Of a stretch of 64,000 bases of DNA, positions 15,777 to 22,869 are shown in pieces. The stretch comes from Cribrihabitans_A neustonicus (GTDB lineage: Bacteria; Pseudomonadota; Alphaproteobacteria; Rhodobacterales; Rhodobacteraceae): positions 310,001-374,000 of the forward strand of contig NZ_JBMERQ010000003.1 of the NCBI RefSeq assembly GCF_048820895.1. The letters are read 5' to 3'. The notes beneath the pieces were generated by a model. That model did not search any database, was not told where the DNA came from, and saw only the letters and a list, made by a program, of their open reading frames with translations. The translations under genes and the position numbers were made by a program. How positions within the stretch are numbered: the first letter of the stretch is position 1; each line of letters starts with the position of its first letter.

Positions 15777-16922
15777 TCAAGCCAAGGGCCTCACCTTGAG
15801 GTTGCGCGCTTCCATTAGGCTGGACAGGCCAAGCTGGCCCATGTTGGCTTGCAGATCACGGGCCAGCACATCGGCCAGATGGGCGGGGCCAACGGCGCCG
15901 AGCGCTGCCAGCGCGTAGTGGAAGGCGCGGCCCAGCATCACAAAATCCGCCCCCAGCGCCAGCGCGCGCAAGATGTCCAGCCCGGTTTCGACGCCGCTGT
16001 CGAAGATCACCGGCAGATCCACGGCCTCCCTGACTTCCGGCAGCAGATCTATCGCGGCGGGGCAGCCGTCGAACTGGCGGCCGCCATGGTTGGAGACCCA
16101 AACTGCATCTGCGCCTGCCCTTTGCAGGCGTCGAGCATCCTCCGGGCGCAGCACCCCCTTCACCACCAGGCGCCCCTGCCAGTTTCGCCGCAGCCAATCC
16201 ACATAGTTCCAGTCCGGCGATGTTCGCAGCAGGTAGCCGATGTGCTCAGTGGAGGGCAGGCTGGCGCGCGGCGCACTGATGTACTTTTCGAGCGTGCGCA
16301 TCCGCGGCATCCCCTGCCGCGCCATTCCCAGCGCCCAGGCCGGCCGCCGCGCCACCTGCGCCAGCAGCCGGGGAGTAAGCCGCGGCGGCTGGGTCAGGCC
16401 GGAGCGCGTCTGCCGCTCCCGGCGCGAGGCCACCGGCACGTCCACCGTCAGTACCAGCGTTCCGAATCCCGCCTCCCGCGCACGTGCCAGGAGGTCGGAG
16501 CGGATCGCCTCGTCCTTGGGCGGGTAGAGCTGGAACCAGCCATGCGCGCCCAGGTCGGGTGCCAGCTCCTCCGGCGTGCGGCTGGCCACGGTGGAGAGGC
16601 AATAGGGCAGACCGGCCTGCGCCGCCGCGCGCGCCAGCAGCCGCTCGGCATCGGGCCAGATCAGGCCCGACATGCCCACGGGCGCAATGCCGAAGGGCAG
16701 GGCCAGCGCCTCTCCCATCAGCGCCACCGACAGGTCCGGCTGCATCGGCCCGTGCAGGATCGAGGGCAGCAGCCCGATCAAGTCCAGCGCGCTGCGGTTG
16801 CGGGCCTTCGCCGCCTCCGCCCCGGTTCCGCTGTCGAGGTAGTCCCAGACAAAAGCGGGCAACCGCTGCTGAGCGCGCGTCTTCAGGTCGGAAAGGCCGG
16901 GGTAACGCTGATGCAAATCCAT
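15777..16922 (-). CDS. FMN-dependent alpha-hydroxy-acid oxidoreductase (L-lactate dehydrogenase, LldD type)
   Basis: A 381-residue FMN barrel enzyme of the LldD/glycolate oxidase family that oxidises an L-2-hydroxy acid, probably lactate to pyruvate, passing electrons to quinone. It begins 'MDLHQRYPGLSDLKTRAQQR'. Substrate and flavin residues are seen in 'FQLYPPKDEAIRSDLLARA', 'VVKGVLRPEDARRLQ', the catalytic-His motif 'VSNHGGRQFD', and 'FDSGVETGLDILRALALGAD' near the C-terminus. The ATG at 16922 gives the family N-terminus; the longer frame to 17051 would overlap the divergent uvrD promoter. Its place next to pyc suits lactate use feeding pyruvate carboxylation. Confidence 0.85.
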   Translation of the reverse strand: MDLHQRYPGLSDLKTRAQQRLPAFVWDYLDSGTGAEAAKARNRSALDLIGLLPSILHGPMQPDLSVALMGEALALPFGIAPVGMSGLIWPDAERLLARAAAQAGLPYCLSTVASRTPEELAPDLGAHGWFQLYPPKDEAIRSDLLARAREAGFGTLVLTVDVPVASRRERQTRSGLTQPPRLTPRLLAQVARRPAWALGMARQGMPRMRTLEKYISAPRASLPSTEHIGYLLRTSPDWNYVDWLRRNWQGRLVVKGVLRPEDARRLQRAGADAVWVSNHGGRQFDGCPAAIDLLPEVREAVDLPVIFDSGVETGLDILRALALGADFVMLGRAFHYALAALGAVGPAHLADVLARDLQANMGQLGLSSLMEARNLKVRPLA

Positions 16923-17066
16923 GCCCGCATTAGCAGTGCCTGCCTTGCAATTGTCCAGCCCCGCGCAGACGGCCGCAGCGGCCGTTCTGGCAGAGCCCGG
17001 AAGGGGTGTGAACAGAGTGTGAACGTCCCCTTTCCGCCGCCGCTGAATCACGCTAGGATCACGGCC

Positions 17067-19436
17067 ATGAGCAGTTTTGACGAAATGGACGCCTTCGAAG
17101 GCGCATCATTGTCGGCCCGTGCCATGCAGGCGCGGCCGATGCCGTATCTGGACAGCCTCAACCCGGCGCAGCGCGAGGCGGTCGAATGCCTCGACGGGCC
17201 TGTCCTGATGCTTGCTGGTGCGGGCACCGGCAAGACCAAGGCGCTGACCGCGCGGATCGTGCATCTGCTGAACACCGGCCGCGCCCGCCCGAATGAGATC
17301 CTGGCGGTGACCTTCACCAACAAGGCGGCGCGTGAGATGAAGGAACGCGTCGGGGCCATGCTCGGCCAGGCAATTGAGGGGGTGCCATGGCTTGGCACTT
17401 TCCACTCGATCTGCGTGAAGCTGCTGCGCCGTCATGCCGAGCTTGCCGGGCTGAAGTCGAATTTCACTATCCTGGACACCGACGACCAGATCCGCCTCTT
17501 GAAGCAGCTGATCCAGGCTGCAGGCATCGACGACAAGCGGTGGCCCGCGCGGATGCTCGCGGGTATCATCGACGACTGGAAGAACCGCGCGCTCACGCCC
17601 GGGAAGGTGCCTGCGGCCGATGCCGGCGCCTACAATAACCGAGGGCCCGAGTTTTATGCCCTCTACCAGGCCCGGCTGAAGGAACTGAATGCGGTCGATT
17701 TCGGCGACCTGCTTCTGCATATGGTCTCCATCTTTCAGGAAAACCCGGACGTGCTGGAGCAATACCAGCGCTGGTTCCGCTATATCATGGTGGATGAGTA
17801 CCAGGATACCAACGTCGCTCAGTATCTCTGGCTGCGGCTGCTGGCGGGGGCGCACAAGAACATCTGCTGCGTTGGCGACGACGACCAGTCGATCTACGGC
17901 TGGCGCGGCGCCGAGGTCGGCAACATCCTGCGCTTCGAGAAGGACTTCCCCGGCGCCAAAGTGGTGCGGCTGGAACAGAACTACCGCTCTACCGGCCATA
18001 TACTCGCCGCCGCTTCCAACGTTATCCGCGGCAACGCCGGGCGGCTGGGCAAGGAGCTTTGGACCGAAGCCGGCGATGGCGAGAAAGTCCGCCTGATCGG
18101 CCATTGGGATGGCGAGGAAGAGGCCCGCTGGATCGGCGAGGAGATCGAGGCAATGCAGCGGGGCACCCGCGGGCAGGCGCCGCTGGGGCTAGACCAGATG
18201 GCCATTCTTGTCCGCGCCTCGCACCAGATGCGCGCGTTTGAGGACCGCTTCCTCACCATCGGGCTGCCGTACCGGGTGATCGGCGGTCCGCGCTTTTACG
18301 AGCGGATGGAGATCCGCGATGCGATGGCCTATTTCCGCGTCGTGGTCTCGCCCGACGACGACCTGGCGTTCGAGCGTATCGTCAATACCCCCAAGCGCGG
18401 GCTGGGCGACAAGGCGCAGCAGACCATTCAGGGCATCGCCCGCGAACACGGTGTGCCGCTCCTGGAAGGCGCGCGCCGCGCGGTGGAGGGCGGCCATATC
18501 AAGGGCAAGGGTGCCGGTGCCCTGCGCGAACTGGTCGAGGGCATCGCGCGCTGGGGCCGTATGGCCGGTGACGCCGACATGACCCATATGGAACTGGCCG
18601 AGATCATCCTCGACGAGTCCGGCTACACCGCCATGTGGCAGAACGACAAGACGCCCGAGGCGCCCGGCCGGCTGGAAAACCTCAAGGAACTGGTGAAGGC
18701 GCTGGAGGCCTTCGAGAACCTGCAGGGATTCCTCGAACACGTCAGCCTGGTGATGGACAACGACCAGCAGGACGCCGATCAGAAGGTCTCGATCATGACT
18801 CTGCACGCCGCCAAGGGGCTCGAGTTTCCCGCCGTCTTCCTGCCGGGCTGGGAGGACGGGCTGTTTCCCTCGCAGCGTTCGATGGATGAAAGCGGTCTCA
18901 AGGGTTTGGAAGAGGAGCGCAGGCTGGCCTATGTCGGCATCACGCGGGCCGAGCAGATCTGCACCATTTCCTTCGCTGGCAACCGGCGGGTGTTCGGGCA
19001 GTGGCAGTCGCAGCTGCCCTCCCGCTTCATCGACGAGCTGCCGGAGGAACACGTGGAGGTACTGACGCCGCCCGGGCTTTACGGCGGCGGCTACGGCGCC
19101 GCAGCCCCCGGCGCAGCGATAGGCGGCGGGGAAGTGAAATCCCGTATCGAGGAACGCATGGCCGCGGCTGACGGCTACAACTCGCCGGGCTGGAAGCGGA
19201 TGCAGGCGCGCGCGGGCCAGCGGGGCTTGAGCCAGCCGAAGGAAAGCAAGCATCAGGTGATCGACCTCACCGCGACTTCCAGCTTCACCCTGGGTGAGCG
19301 GGTGTTCCACCAGAAGTTCGGCTATGGGGCCATCACTGGCATCGAAGGCGACAAGCTGGAAGTGGATTTCGAAAAGGCGGGTGTGAAAAAGGTCGTTGCC
19401 CGCTTTGTCACCGCAGGCGACGACGTCCCGTTCTGA
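17067..19436 (+). CDS. uvrD: ATP-dependent DNA helicase UvrD/PcrA
   Basis: A 789-residue superfamily 1A 3'-5' helicase for nucleotide-excision and mismatch repair and for clearing RecA or stalled RNA polymerase. Motifs in order: Q/I 'LNPAQREAV' and 'MLAGAGTGKTKAL', Ia 'TFTNKAAREMKERV', II 'VDEYQDTN', III 'GDDDQSIYGWRGA', IV 'VRLEQNYRST', V 'TLHAAKGLEFPAVFLPGWED', VI 'EERRLAYVGITRAE'. The C-terminus ends with the RNA-polymerase-binding Tudor-like region 'VFHQKFGYGAITGIEGDKLE', as in PcrA/UvrD. The start ATG 17067 is preceded by only weak SD sequence. It diverges from lldD. Confidence 0.95.
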   Translation: MSSFDEMDAFEGASLSARAMQARPMPYLDSLNPAQREAVECLDGPVLMLAGAGTGKTKALTARIVHLLNTGRARPNEILAVTFTNKAAREMKERVGAMLGQAIEGVPWLGTFHSICVKLLRRHAELAGLKSNFTILDTDDQIRLLKQLIQAAGIDDKRWPARMLAGIIDDWKNRALTPGKVPAADAGAYNNRGPEFYALYQARLKELNAVDFGDLLLHMVSIFQENPDVLEQYQRWFRYIMVDEYQDTNVAQYLWLRLLAGAHKNICCVGDDDQSIYGWRGAEVGNILRFEKDFPGAKVVRLEQNYRSTGHILAAASNVIRGNAGRLGKELWTEAGDGEKVRLIGHWDGEEEARWIGEEIEAMQRGTRGQAPLGLDQMAILVRASHQMRAFEDRFLTIGLPYRVIGGPRFYERMEIRDAMAYFRVVVSPDDDLAFERIVNTPKRGLGDKAQQTIQGIAREHGVPLLEGARRAVEGGHIKGKGAGALRELVEGIARWGRMAGDADMTHMELAEIILDESGYTAMWQNDKTPEAPGRLENLKELVKALEAFENLQGFLEHVSLVMDNDQQDADQKVSIMTLHAAKGLEFPAVFLPGWEDGLFPSQRSMDESGLKGLEEERRLAYVGITRAEQICTISFAGNRRVFGQWQSQLPSRFIDELPEEHVEVLTPPGLYGGGYGAAAPGAAIGGGEVKSRIEERMAAADGYNSPGWKRMQARAGQRGLSQPKESKHQVIDLTATSSFTLGERVFHQKFGYGAITGIEGDKLEVDFEKAGVKKVVARFVTAGDDVPF

Positions 19437-19457
19437 GCCACAGTCTGGCATCTTGAA

Positions 19458-19484
19458 GGATCGGATCGCGCAGCGATCCGATCC
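19458..19484. repeat. Strong inverted repeat after uvrD
   Basis: A 12-bp perfect stem (19458-19469 with 19473-19484) with a 3-nt loop, 21 bases after the uvrD stop codon. No T-run follows on the plus strand, so it may protect the 3' end or act as a partial terminator. Confidence 0.55.
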
Positions 19485-19609
19485 GGGCGCTTGGGCGGCG
19501 GGCAGCACGCTGCCCACGCGCCACCTCTTCCTAATAAAATAGCACAAGACGGCACCCGCGCGCGGGCTGCAAGCGGCCGTGGGCCGGTATGTCACTGCGT
19601 GGGGAGAGG

Positions 19610-19661
19610 GTGAAAAACAAGAAACGGCGGCGCCCAGGGAGGAGGAGGGGGCACCGCCGTT
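19610..19661 (-). ncRNA. CcsR-type hairpin 4 and terminator
   Basis: On the minus strand, AACGGCGG pairs with CCGCCGTT (19654-19661 with 19623-19630), and the loop displays CCTCCTCCC (complement of 19637-19645). A TTCTTGTTTTTC stretch follows, so this last hairpin of the array is also the intrinsic terminator of the DUF1127 transcript. CcsR RNAs of Rhodobacter sphaeroides show the same loop motif in the 3' region of a DUF1127 gene. Confidence 0.72.
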
Positions 19662-19674
19662 CTGTCTAGCACCG

Positions 19675-19697
19675 GAGATCAGGGAGGAGGAGATCCC
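19675..19697 (-). ncRNA. CcsR-type hairpin 3
   Basis: A 6-bp stem (one G-U pair) frames a loop with CCTCCTCCC (complement of 19682-19690) on the minus strand. It is the weakest of the four stems. A separate small hairpin (CCGGC/GCCGG, about 19711-19724) lies between it and hairpin 2. Confidence 0.65.
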
Positions 19698-19733
19698 GAT
19701 GCATTCGTGCCCGGCTTTACGCCGGTATAGGGT

Positions 19734-19767
19734 GCGGTGGCATCAGGGAGGAGGAGGATGCCACCGC
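19734..19767 (-). ncRNA. CcsR-type hairpin 2
   Basis: An 11-bp perfect stem (19734-19744 with 19757-19767) with a 12-nt loop that holds CCTCCTCCC on the minus strand (complement of 19746-19754). This is the clearest copy. The anti-Shine-Dalgarno-like loop is exposed, as in known CcsR RNAs. Confidence 0.75.
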
Positions 19768-19774
19768 GTAGTGC

Positions 19775-19804
19775 AGGCCCTCAAGGGAGGAGGAGTGAGG
19801 ACCT
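19775..19804 (-). ncRNA. CcsR-type hairpin 1
   Basis: A 9-bp stem with one wobble pair (19775-19783 with 19796-19804). The loop displays CCTCCTCCC on the minus strand (complement of 19785-19793). It begins 9 bases after the stop codon of the DUF1127 gene, so it must be cut from the same transcript. Confidence 0.73.
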
Positions 19805-19812
19805 GATCTCTA

Positions 19813-20022
19813 TTAGTTGTGCTCGTAGGCGGCCTGGTAGGCCACACGTTTAATATCCGACCGGCTCAGGCCGAGGTCAGAAAGCTCACGGCCGCTCAGG
19901 GCGGAGAGCTCGCTGACGGTCTGGCTGTAGAGCCGGTAGCGGTTCACCTTGACCATCAGCGCCTGCAGCCAGCCGAAGGGTGCTGCGGGTTTCGCCAAGC
20001 TGATCTGTTGTGTCGCTGCCAT
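19813..20022 (-). CDS. DUF1127 small RNA-binding protein, CcaF1-like
   Basis: A 69-residue basic protein. The C-terminal DUF1127 motif reads 'LSALSGRELSDLGLSRSDIK', preceded by the helix 'WLQALMVKVNRYRLYSQTV'. In R. sphaeroides the protein of this type, CcaF1, binds RNA and takes part in maturation of the CcsR small RNAs encoded just downstream; the same arrangement is seen here. The ATG at 20022 has GAGGAT upstream, and the length fits the family (about 70 residues); the in-frame ATG at 20109 would add 29 residues without family character. By analogy the gene should respond to heat and oxidative stress through RpoH-type sigma factors. Confidence 0.85.
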   Translation of the reverse strand: MAATQQISLAKPAAPFGWLQALMVKVNRYRLYSQTVSELSALSGRELSDLGLSRSDIKRVAYQAAYEHN

Positions 20023-20421
20023 CGGTCTATCCTCAGTCAGTCTGTTCCGTTGCTGCGCCGTGGCGCCGTTTCTTGAACACCAATTTAAGGAAATCCCGGG
20101 GCGGGACAATCCCGTGCCTCGTCATTGCTGCTATGCAGCATTTGCATGGGTGACCCTACGTATGCCATTGGAAAGCTGCGGCAAATTTGGGCGGCTTGAA
20201 CGCGGCTGCCGGGTATTGCGGCAGGAGCGGGGCGGCTGGCGCGGCTGCGGCCCCCTGAGGCGCCGGCCCGCGCCAGCTGGCGGGCGGTCATTTCTCGGCC
20301 GGTTGCGGCTGCTTCGTGGTGAGCGAATCCTTTATTGCATCGGCGCGGGCCGGTCCGTACTGCGCTTTCGCGCGGGCCGCCACGCGCATATATATGGCGC
20401 AAGCAAAGCAGGAGGGCGCAA
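20023..20421. other. Divergent intergenic region, DUF1127 and mrp promoters
   Basis: 399 bp without a supported gene. It must hold the promoters of the DUF1127-CcsR unit and of mrp. A 6-bp inverted repeat (TGCTGC-TAT-GCAGCA, 20126-20140) lies about 105 bp upstream of the DUF1127 start. I could not place a sigma-32-type promoter with confidence. Confidence 0.5.
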
Positions 20422-21486
20422 ATGCCGGTCACTCAGGAAGATATACACGCTGCGCTGGAGCGGCTGGCACTGCCCGATGGCGGTACGCTCGTGTCGCGCG
20501 ATATGCTGCGGGCGCTCAGGATCGAGGACGGGAGAGTCAGCTTCGTGATCGAAGCGCCGAACCCCGAGGTTGCCAAGCTGATGGAGCCCCTGCGCAAGGC
20601 GGCGGAAGCAGCGGTGCTGGCGCTGCCGGGCGTAACCGGAGTAAGTGCCGCGCTCACCGCCCATACACCTCAGCCGAAGGCGCCAAGCCTGAAGATTGGC
20701 GGCCATGCCAAGCCGCAGGCCGGGCCAATGAAGCCCGCAGGCGTGCAGCGCATCCTGGCGGTGGCATCGGGAAAGGGCGGGGTGGGGAAATCCACCGTCG
20801 CCTCCAACCTCGCGGTGGCTCTCGCGAGGCAGGGCCGCAAGGTCGGACTCCTGGATGCCGATATCTACGGGCCGAGCCAGCCCCGGATGATGGGCGCCAA
20901 AGGCCGGCCCGCCAGTCCCGACGGCAAAACCATTGAGCCGCTCCACGCCCATGGCGTGACGCTGATGTCGATCGGTTTCATGCTGGAAGAGGGCAAGGCC
21001 GTGGTCTGGCGGGGGCCTATGCTGATGGGCGCGTTGCAGCAGATGCTGGGCCAGGTGAATTGGGGCGAGCTTGATGTGCTGATCGTCGATCTGCCCCCCG
21101 GCACCGGTGATGTGCAGCTGACCCTCTGCACCCGCGCCGAAGTGTCGGGAGCCATCGTGGTCTCGACGCCGCAGGACGTGGCGCTTTTGGATGCCCGCAA
21201 GGCGATGGACATGTTCAAGACGCTGGACACGCCGGTACTGGGGCTGATCGAGAACATGTCCTTCTTTACTTGCCCGGACTGCGGCGGCGAACATCACATC
21301 TTCGGCCATGGCGGCGTGGCGGCCGAAGCGGAGGTATTGGGGCTGCCGCTCCTGGGCGCGCTGCCCATCGACCTCGAGACCCGGCTGGCGGGCGACGGCG
21401 GCACGCCGGTGGCGGCGGGCGAAGGAGCAATGGCGGAGGCCTATGCCCGCATCGCTGCCGGGCTTATCAAGGGCGGCATGGCCTGA
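20422..21486 (+). CDS. mrp: Iron-sulfur cluster carrier ATPase Mrp/ApbC
   Basis: A 354-residue P-loop protein that binds and hands over Fe-S clusters in the cytoplasm. The N-terminal 90 residues are a MIP18/DUF59 domain ('MPVTQEDIHAALERLALPDG'). The deviant Walker A 'ASGKGGVGKSTVASNLAVAL' and 'LLDADIYGPSQPRMMG' follow, with 'IVDLPPGTGDVQL' as the switch region. The cluster-binding CxxC is in 'FFTCPDCGGEHHIFG'. The ATG at 20422 has GGAGGG just upstream. A terminator follows 27 bases after the stop codon. Confidence 0.95.
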   Translation: MPVTQEDIHAALERLALPDGGTLVSRDMLRALRIEDGRVSFVIEAPNPEVAKLMEPLRKAAEAAVLALPGVTGVSAALTAHTPQPKAPSLKIGGHAKPQAGPMKPAGVQRILAVASGKGGVGKSTVASNLAVALARQGRKVGLLDADIYGPSQPRMMGAKGRPASPDGKTIEPLHAHGVTLMSIGFMLEEGKAVVWRGPMLMGALQQMLGQVNWGELDVLIVDLPPGTGDVQLTLCTRAEVSGAIVVSTPQDVALLDARKAMDMFKTLDTPVLGLIENMSFFTCPDCGGEHHIFGHGGVAAEAEVLGLPLLGALPIDLETRLAGDGGTPVAAGEGAMAEAYARIAAGLIKGGMA

Positions 21487-21512
21487 TCTGCCGCCTTCTT
21501 CTCAGGTTGGAA

Positions 21513-21537
21513 GGGCCCGCTTTTTGGCGGGCCTTTG
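21513..21537 (+). terminator. Intrinsic terminator of mrp
   Basis: A 7-bp GC stem (21514-21520 with 21527-21533) with a loop of 6, followed by TTTGGCTTT. It insulates the mraZ leader from mrp. Confidence 0.7.
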
Positions 21538-21690
21538 GCTTTCGGTGAGGCTGTGCCGCGGTAAATCCCCTGCTGAAATGGAGGTTCCGGCGGGGCGCGC
21601 AGCGGCGCGCGGCGGTCTTCGGTCGTCTCCAATTCCGGGAGGGAATTCCGATCTTCCTCCGCGTCTTCGCGCGAAAGGCTCCGGGCGGGC

Positions 21691-21762
21691 GGGAATTCAT
21701 GGCACTGGCGGGAAACCGCGGGGCAATTGGGAATTTATGGGCGGCATGGGAAATCGTGGCCC
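21691..21762 (+). promoter_or_regulatory. Four 19-bp GGGAA repeats, candidate MraZ operator
   Basis: GGGAA occurs at 21691, 21710, 21729 and 21748, exactly 19 bp apart. A second GG-rich pentamer (GGCAC, GGGGC, GGGCG, GGCCC) starts 10 bp after each one, at 21701, 21720, 21739 and 21758. This gives eight boxes at alternating 10- and 9-bp steps, close to one helical turn. In E. coli MraZ binds direct TGGGN boxes separated by 5 bp; most boxes here are YGGGN with 4-5 bp spacing. A smaller pair (GGGAA at 21903 and 21913) lies nearer to mraZ. Confidence 0.5.
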
Positions 21763-22099
21763 ATCTGCGCGGCTTCCCGCCGCCGGCGCATGCGAATCAT
21801 CCGAAGATCCGACGGTTTAGGCAAATTTACGCTCTTCGCAGTACGGATTTCGGAACATTTGCCGAACATTTCCCTGTTCCGGGAGACGGAAGTTGGAATC
21901 GCGGGAAACTATGGGAAAAAAAATCGGGAGGCAATCGGCATCTATATGTTGTGTCGCAGCTTAAATGCGCGTCAACACTGGCCAAATTGTTGCAGAATTT
22001 GCCCCGAATCTCTTGCAGAATCTGTGCGATCCTGACACCGGCTTACCGATTCTGTGCAAAAAACAGTTGCGGGGCCATCAATTCCCATAGTATCCCTTA

Positions 22100-22316
22100 T
22101 TCATCGGATGAGACGAGGGACGGGGCGCACAAAAGACCCCAGCCAAAAACAACAAAGCAGGTTTCATACAGGCCTTCGCTTTCATCAGACAAGAAGAGAT
22201 CCGGCGCGCGGGCGAGCAGACATCCCCCCAGGTGGCGCGCGCAGTCGGACATCCCGCACGGCGGGTCAAGGCGGCGGGTTGATCGGTGGCAGCAGATCAA
22301 CCCGCCGCTTTTTATT
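22100..22316 (+). ncRNA. UpsM-like leader RNA of the dcw cluster
   Basis: In R. sphaeroides most transcripts started upstream of mraZ stop early at an intrinsic terminator and give the abundant RNA UpsM (about 200 nt). Here the same position, right before mraZ, holds a 14-bp perfect terminator stem ending 47 bases upstream of the mraZ start codon. The 3' end at about 22316 is well supported; the 5' end is a guess from the Rhodobacter length, and sequence identity with UpsM was not tested. Confidence 0.55.
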
Positions 22317-22317
22317 C
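22271..22317 (+). terminator. Attenuator-like intrinsic terminator before mraZ
   Basis: A 14-bp perfect stem (22271-22284 with 22295-22308) with a 10-nt loop, followed by TTTTTATTC. It lies inside the dcw leader with no gene upstream of it, so it ends leader transcripts before mraZ. Confidence 0.88.
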
Positions 22318-22362
22318 TGGGGAATGTTAAGGCGCGCGGGGCGCGGGAAAGGGGCAGAAAGC

Positions 22363-22866
22363 TTGGGCCGCAGGTTCAGAGGCGAGAGCCACCACAAGGT
22401 GGACAGCAAGGGGCGGGTGTCTATCCCGGCCTCTTTCCGCCGTGTGCTGGAGGCTTCTGACCCCAATTGCGACCCTGGCGGCAACCCCGAGCTGGTGATC
22501 GTCTACGGTGACCACCGCCGCCAGTTCCTGGAGTGCTATACGATGGAGGCGATCGAGGAGGTCGACGCCAAGATCGCGGCGCTGCCACGTGGCTCCAAGG
22601 GCCGCAAGATCCTCGAACGCATGTTCAACGGCCAATCTTTGCCGACCACCGTCGATGAAACCGGCCGCCTTGTCCTGCCCGCGAAACTGCGGCAGAAGAT
22701 CGGTCTTGAGGGCGAGGCCTTCTTCATCGCCTCCGGCGACACCTTCCAGATCTGGAAGCCCGAGACCTACGAAGAGGTCGAGATGGCCGAAGCGGAGAAG
22801 CTGATGGAAGAGCTTCCGGAAGACTTCGACCCCCTTGAATTTCTAGACGGCGCCGGAGGCGCATAG
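22363..22866 (+). CDS. mraZ: Division/cell-wall cluster transcriptional repressor MraZ
   Basis: A 167-residue protein with two SpoVT/AbrB-like MraZ repeats: 'FRGESHHKVDSKGRVSIPAS' at the N-terminus and 'GQSLPTTVDETGRLVLPAKL' in the second half, each with the D.KGR or D..GR signature. MraZ represses its own cluster. I chose the TTG at 22363 because it puts 'GRRFRG' at the N-terminus as in the family and has AAAGGGG upstream; an ATG at 22324 would add 13 residues. It is followed by rsmH after 3 bases and is first in the dcw cluster. Confidence 0.9.
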   Translation: MGRRFRGESHHKVDSKGRVSIPASFRRVLEASDPNCDPGGNPELVIVYGDHRRQFLECYTMEAIEEVDAKIAALPRGSKGRKILERMFNGQSLPTTVDETGRLVLPAKLRQKIGLEGEAFFIASGDTFQIWKPETYEEVEMAEAEKLMEELPEDFDPLEFLDGAGGA

Positions 22867-22869
22867 ATC

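Larger units (their letters stand above)
21538..22362 (+). other. Long mraZ leader region
   Basis: About 825 bp without a convincing gene. The short frames here have no family character. From about 21790 to 22150 the base composition is clearly more AT-rich than the neighbouring genes. It holds the tandem repeat at 21691-21762, five GANTC sites (21794, 21896, 22006, 22018, 22048) and the UpsM-like RNA with its terminator. An unusually long leader of the dcw cluster is known from R. sphaeroides. Confidence 0.7.

Noticed and set aside
12058..15918. 1286-codon open frame antisense to pyc
   Set aside because: It mirrors the pyruvate carboxylase gene, has His/Val/Leu/Arg-rich low-sense composition and no family motif. 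Long antisense frames are expected in high-GC coding DNA.
21308..22035. Several short frames between mrp and mraZ
   Set aside because: They cross the mrp terminator, the tandem repeat or the leader RNA, and show no coding character. The region is better read as a regulatory leader.
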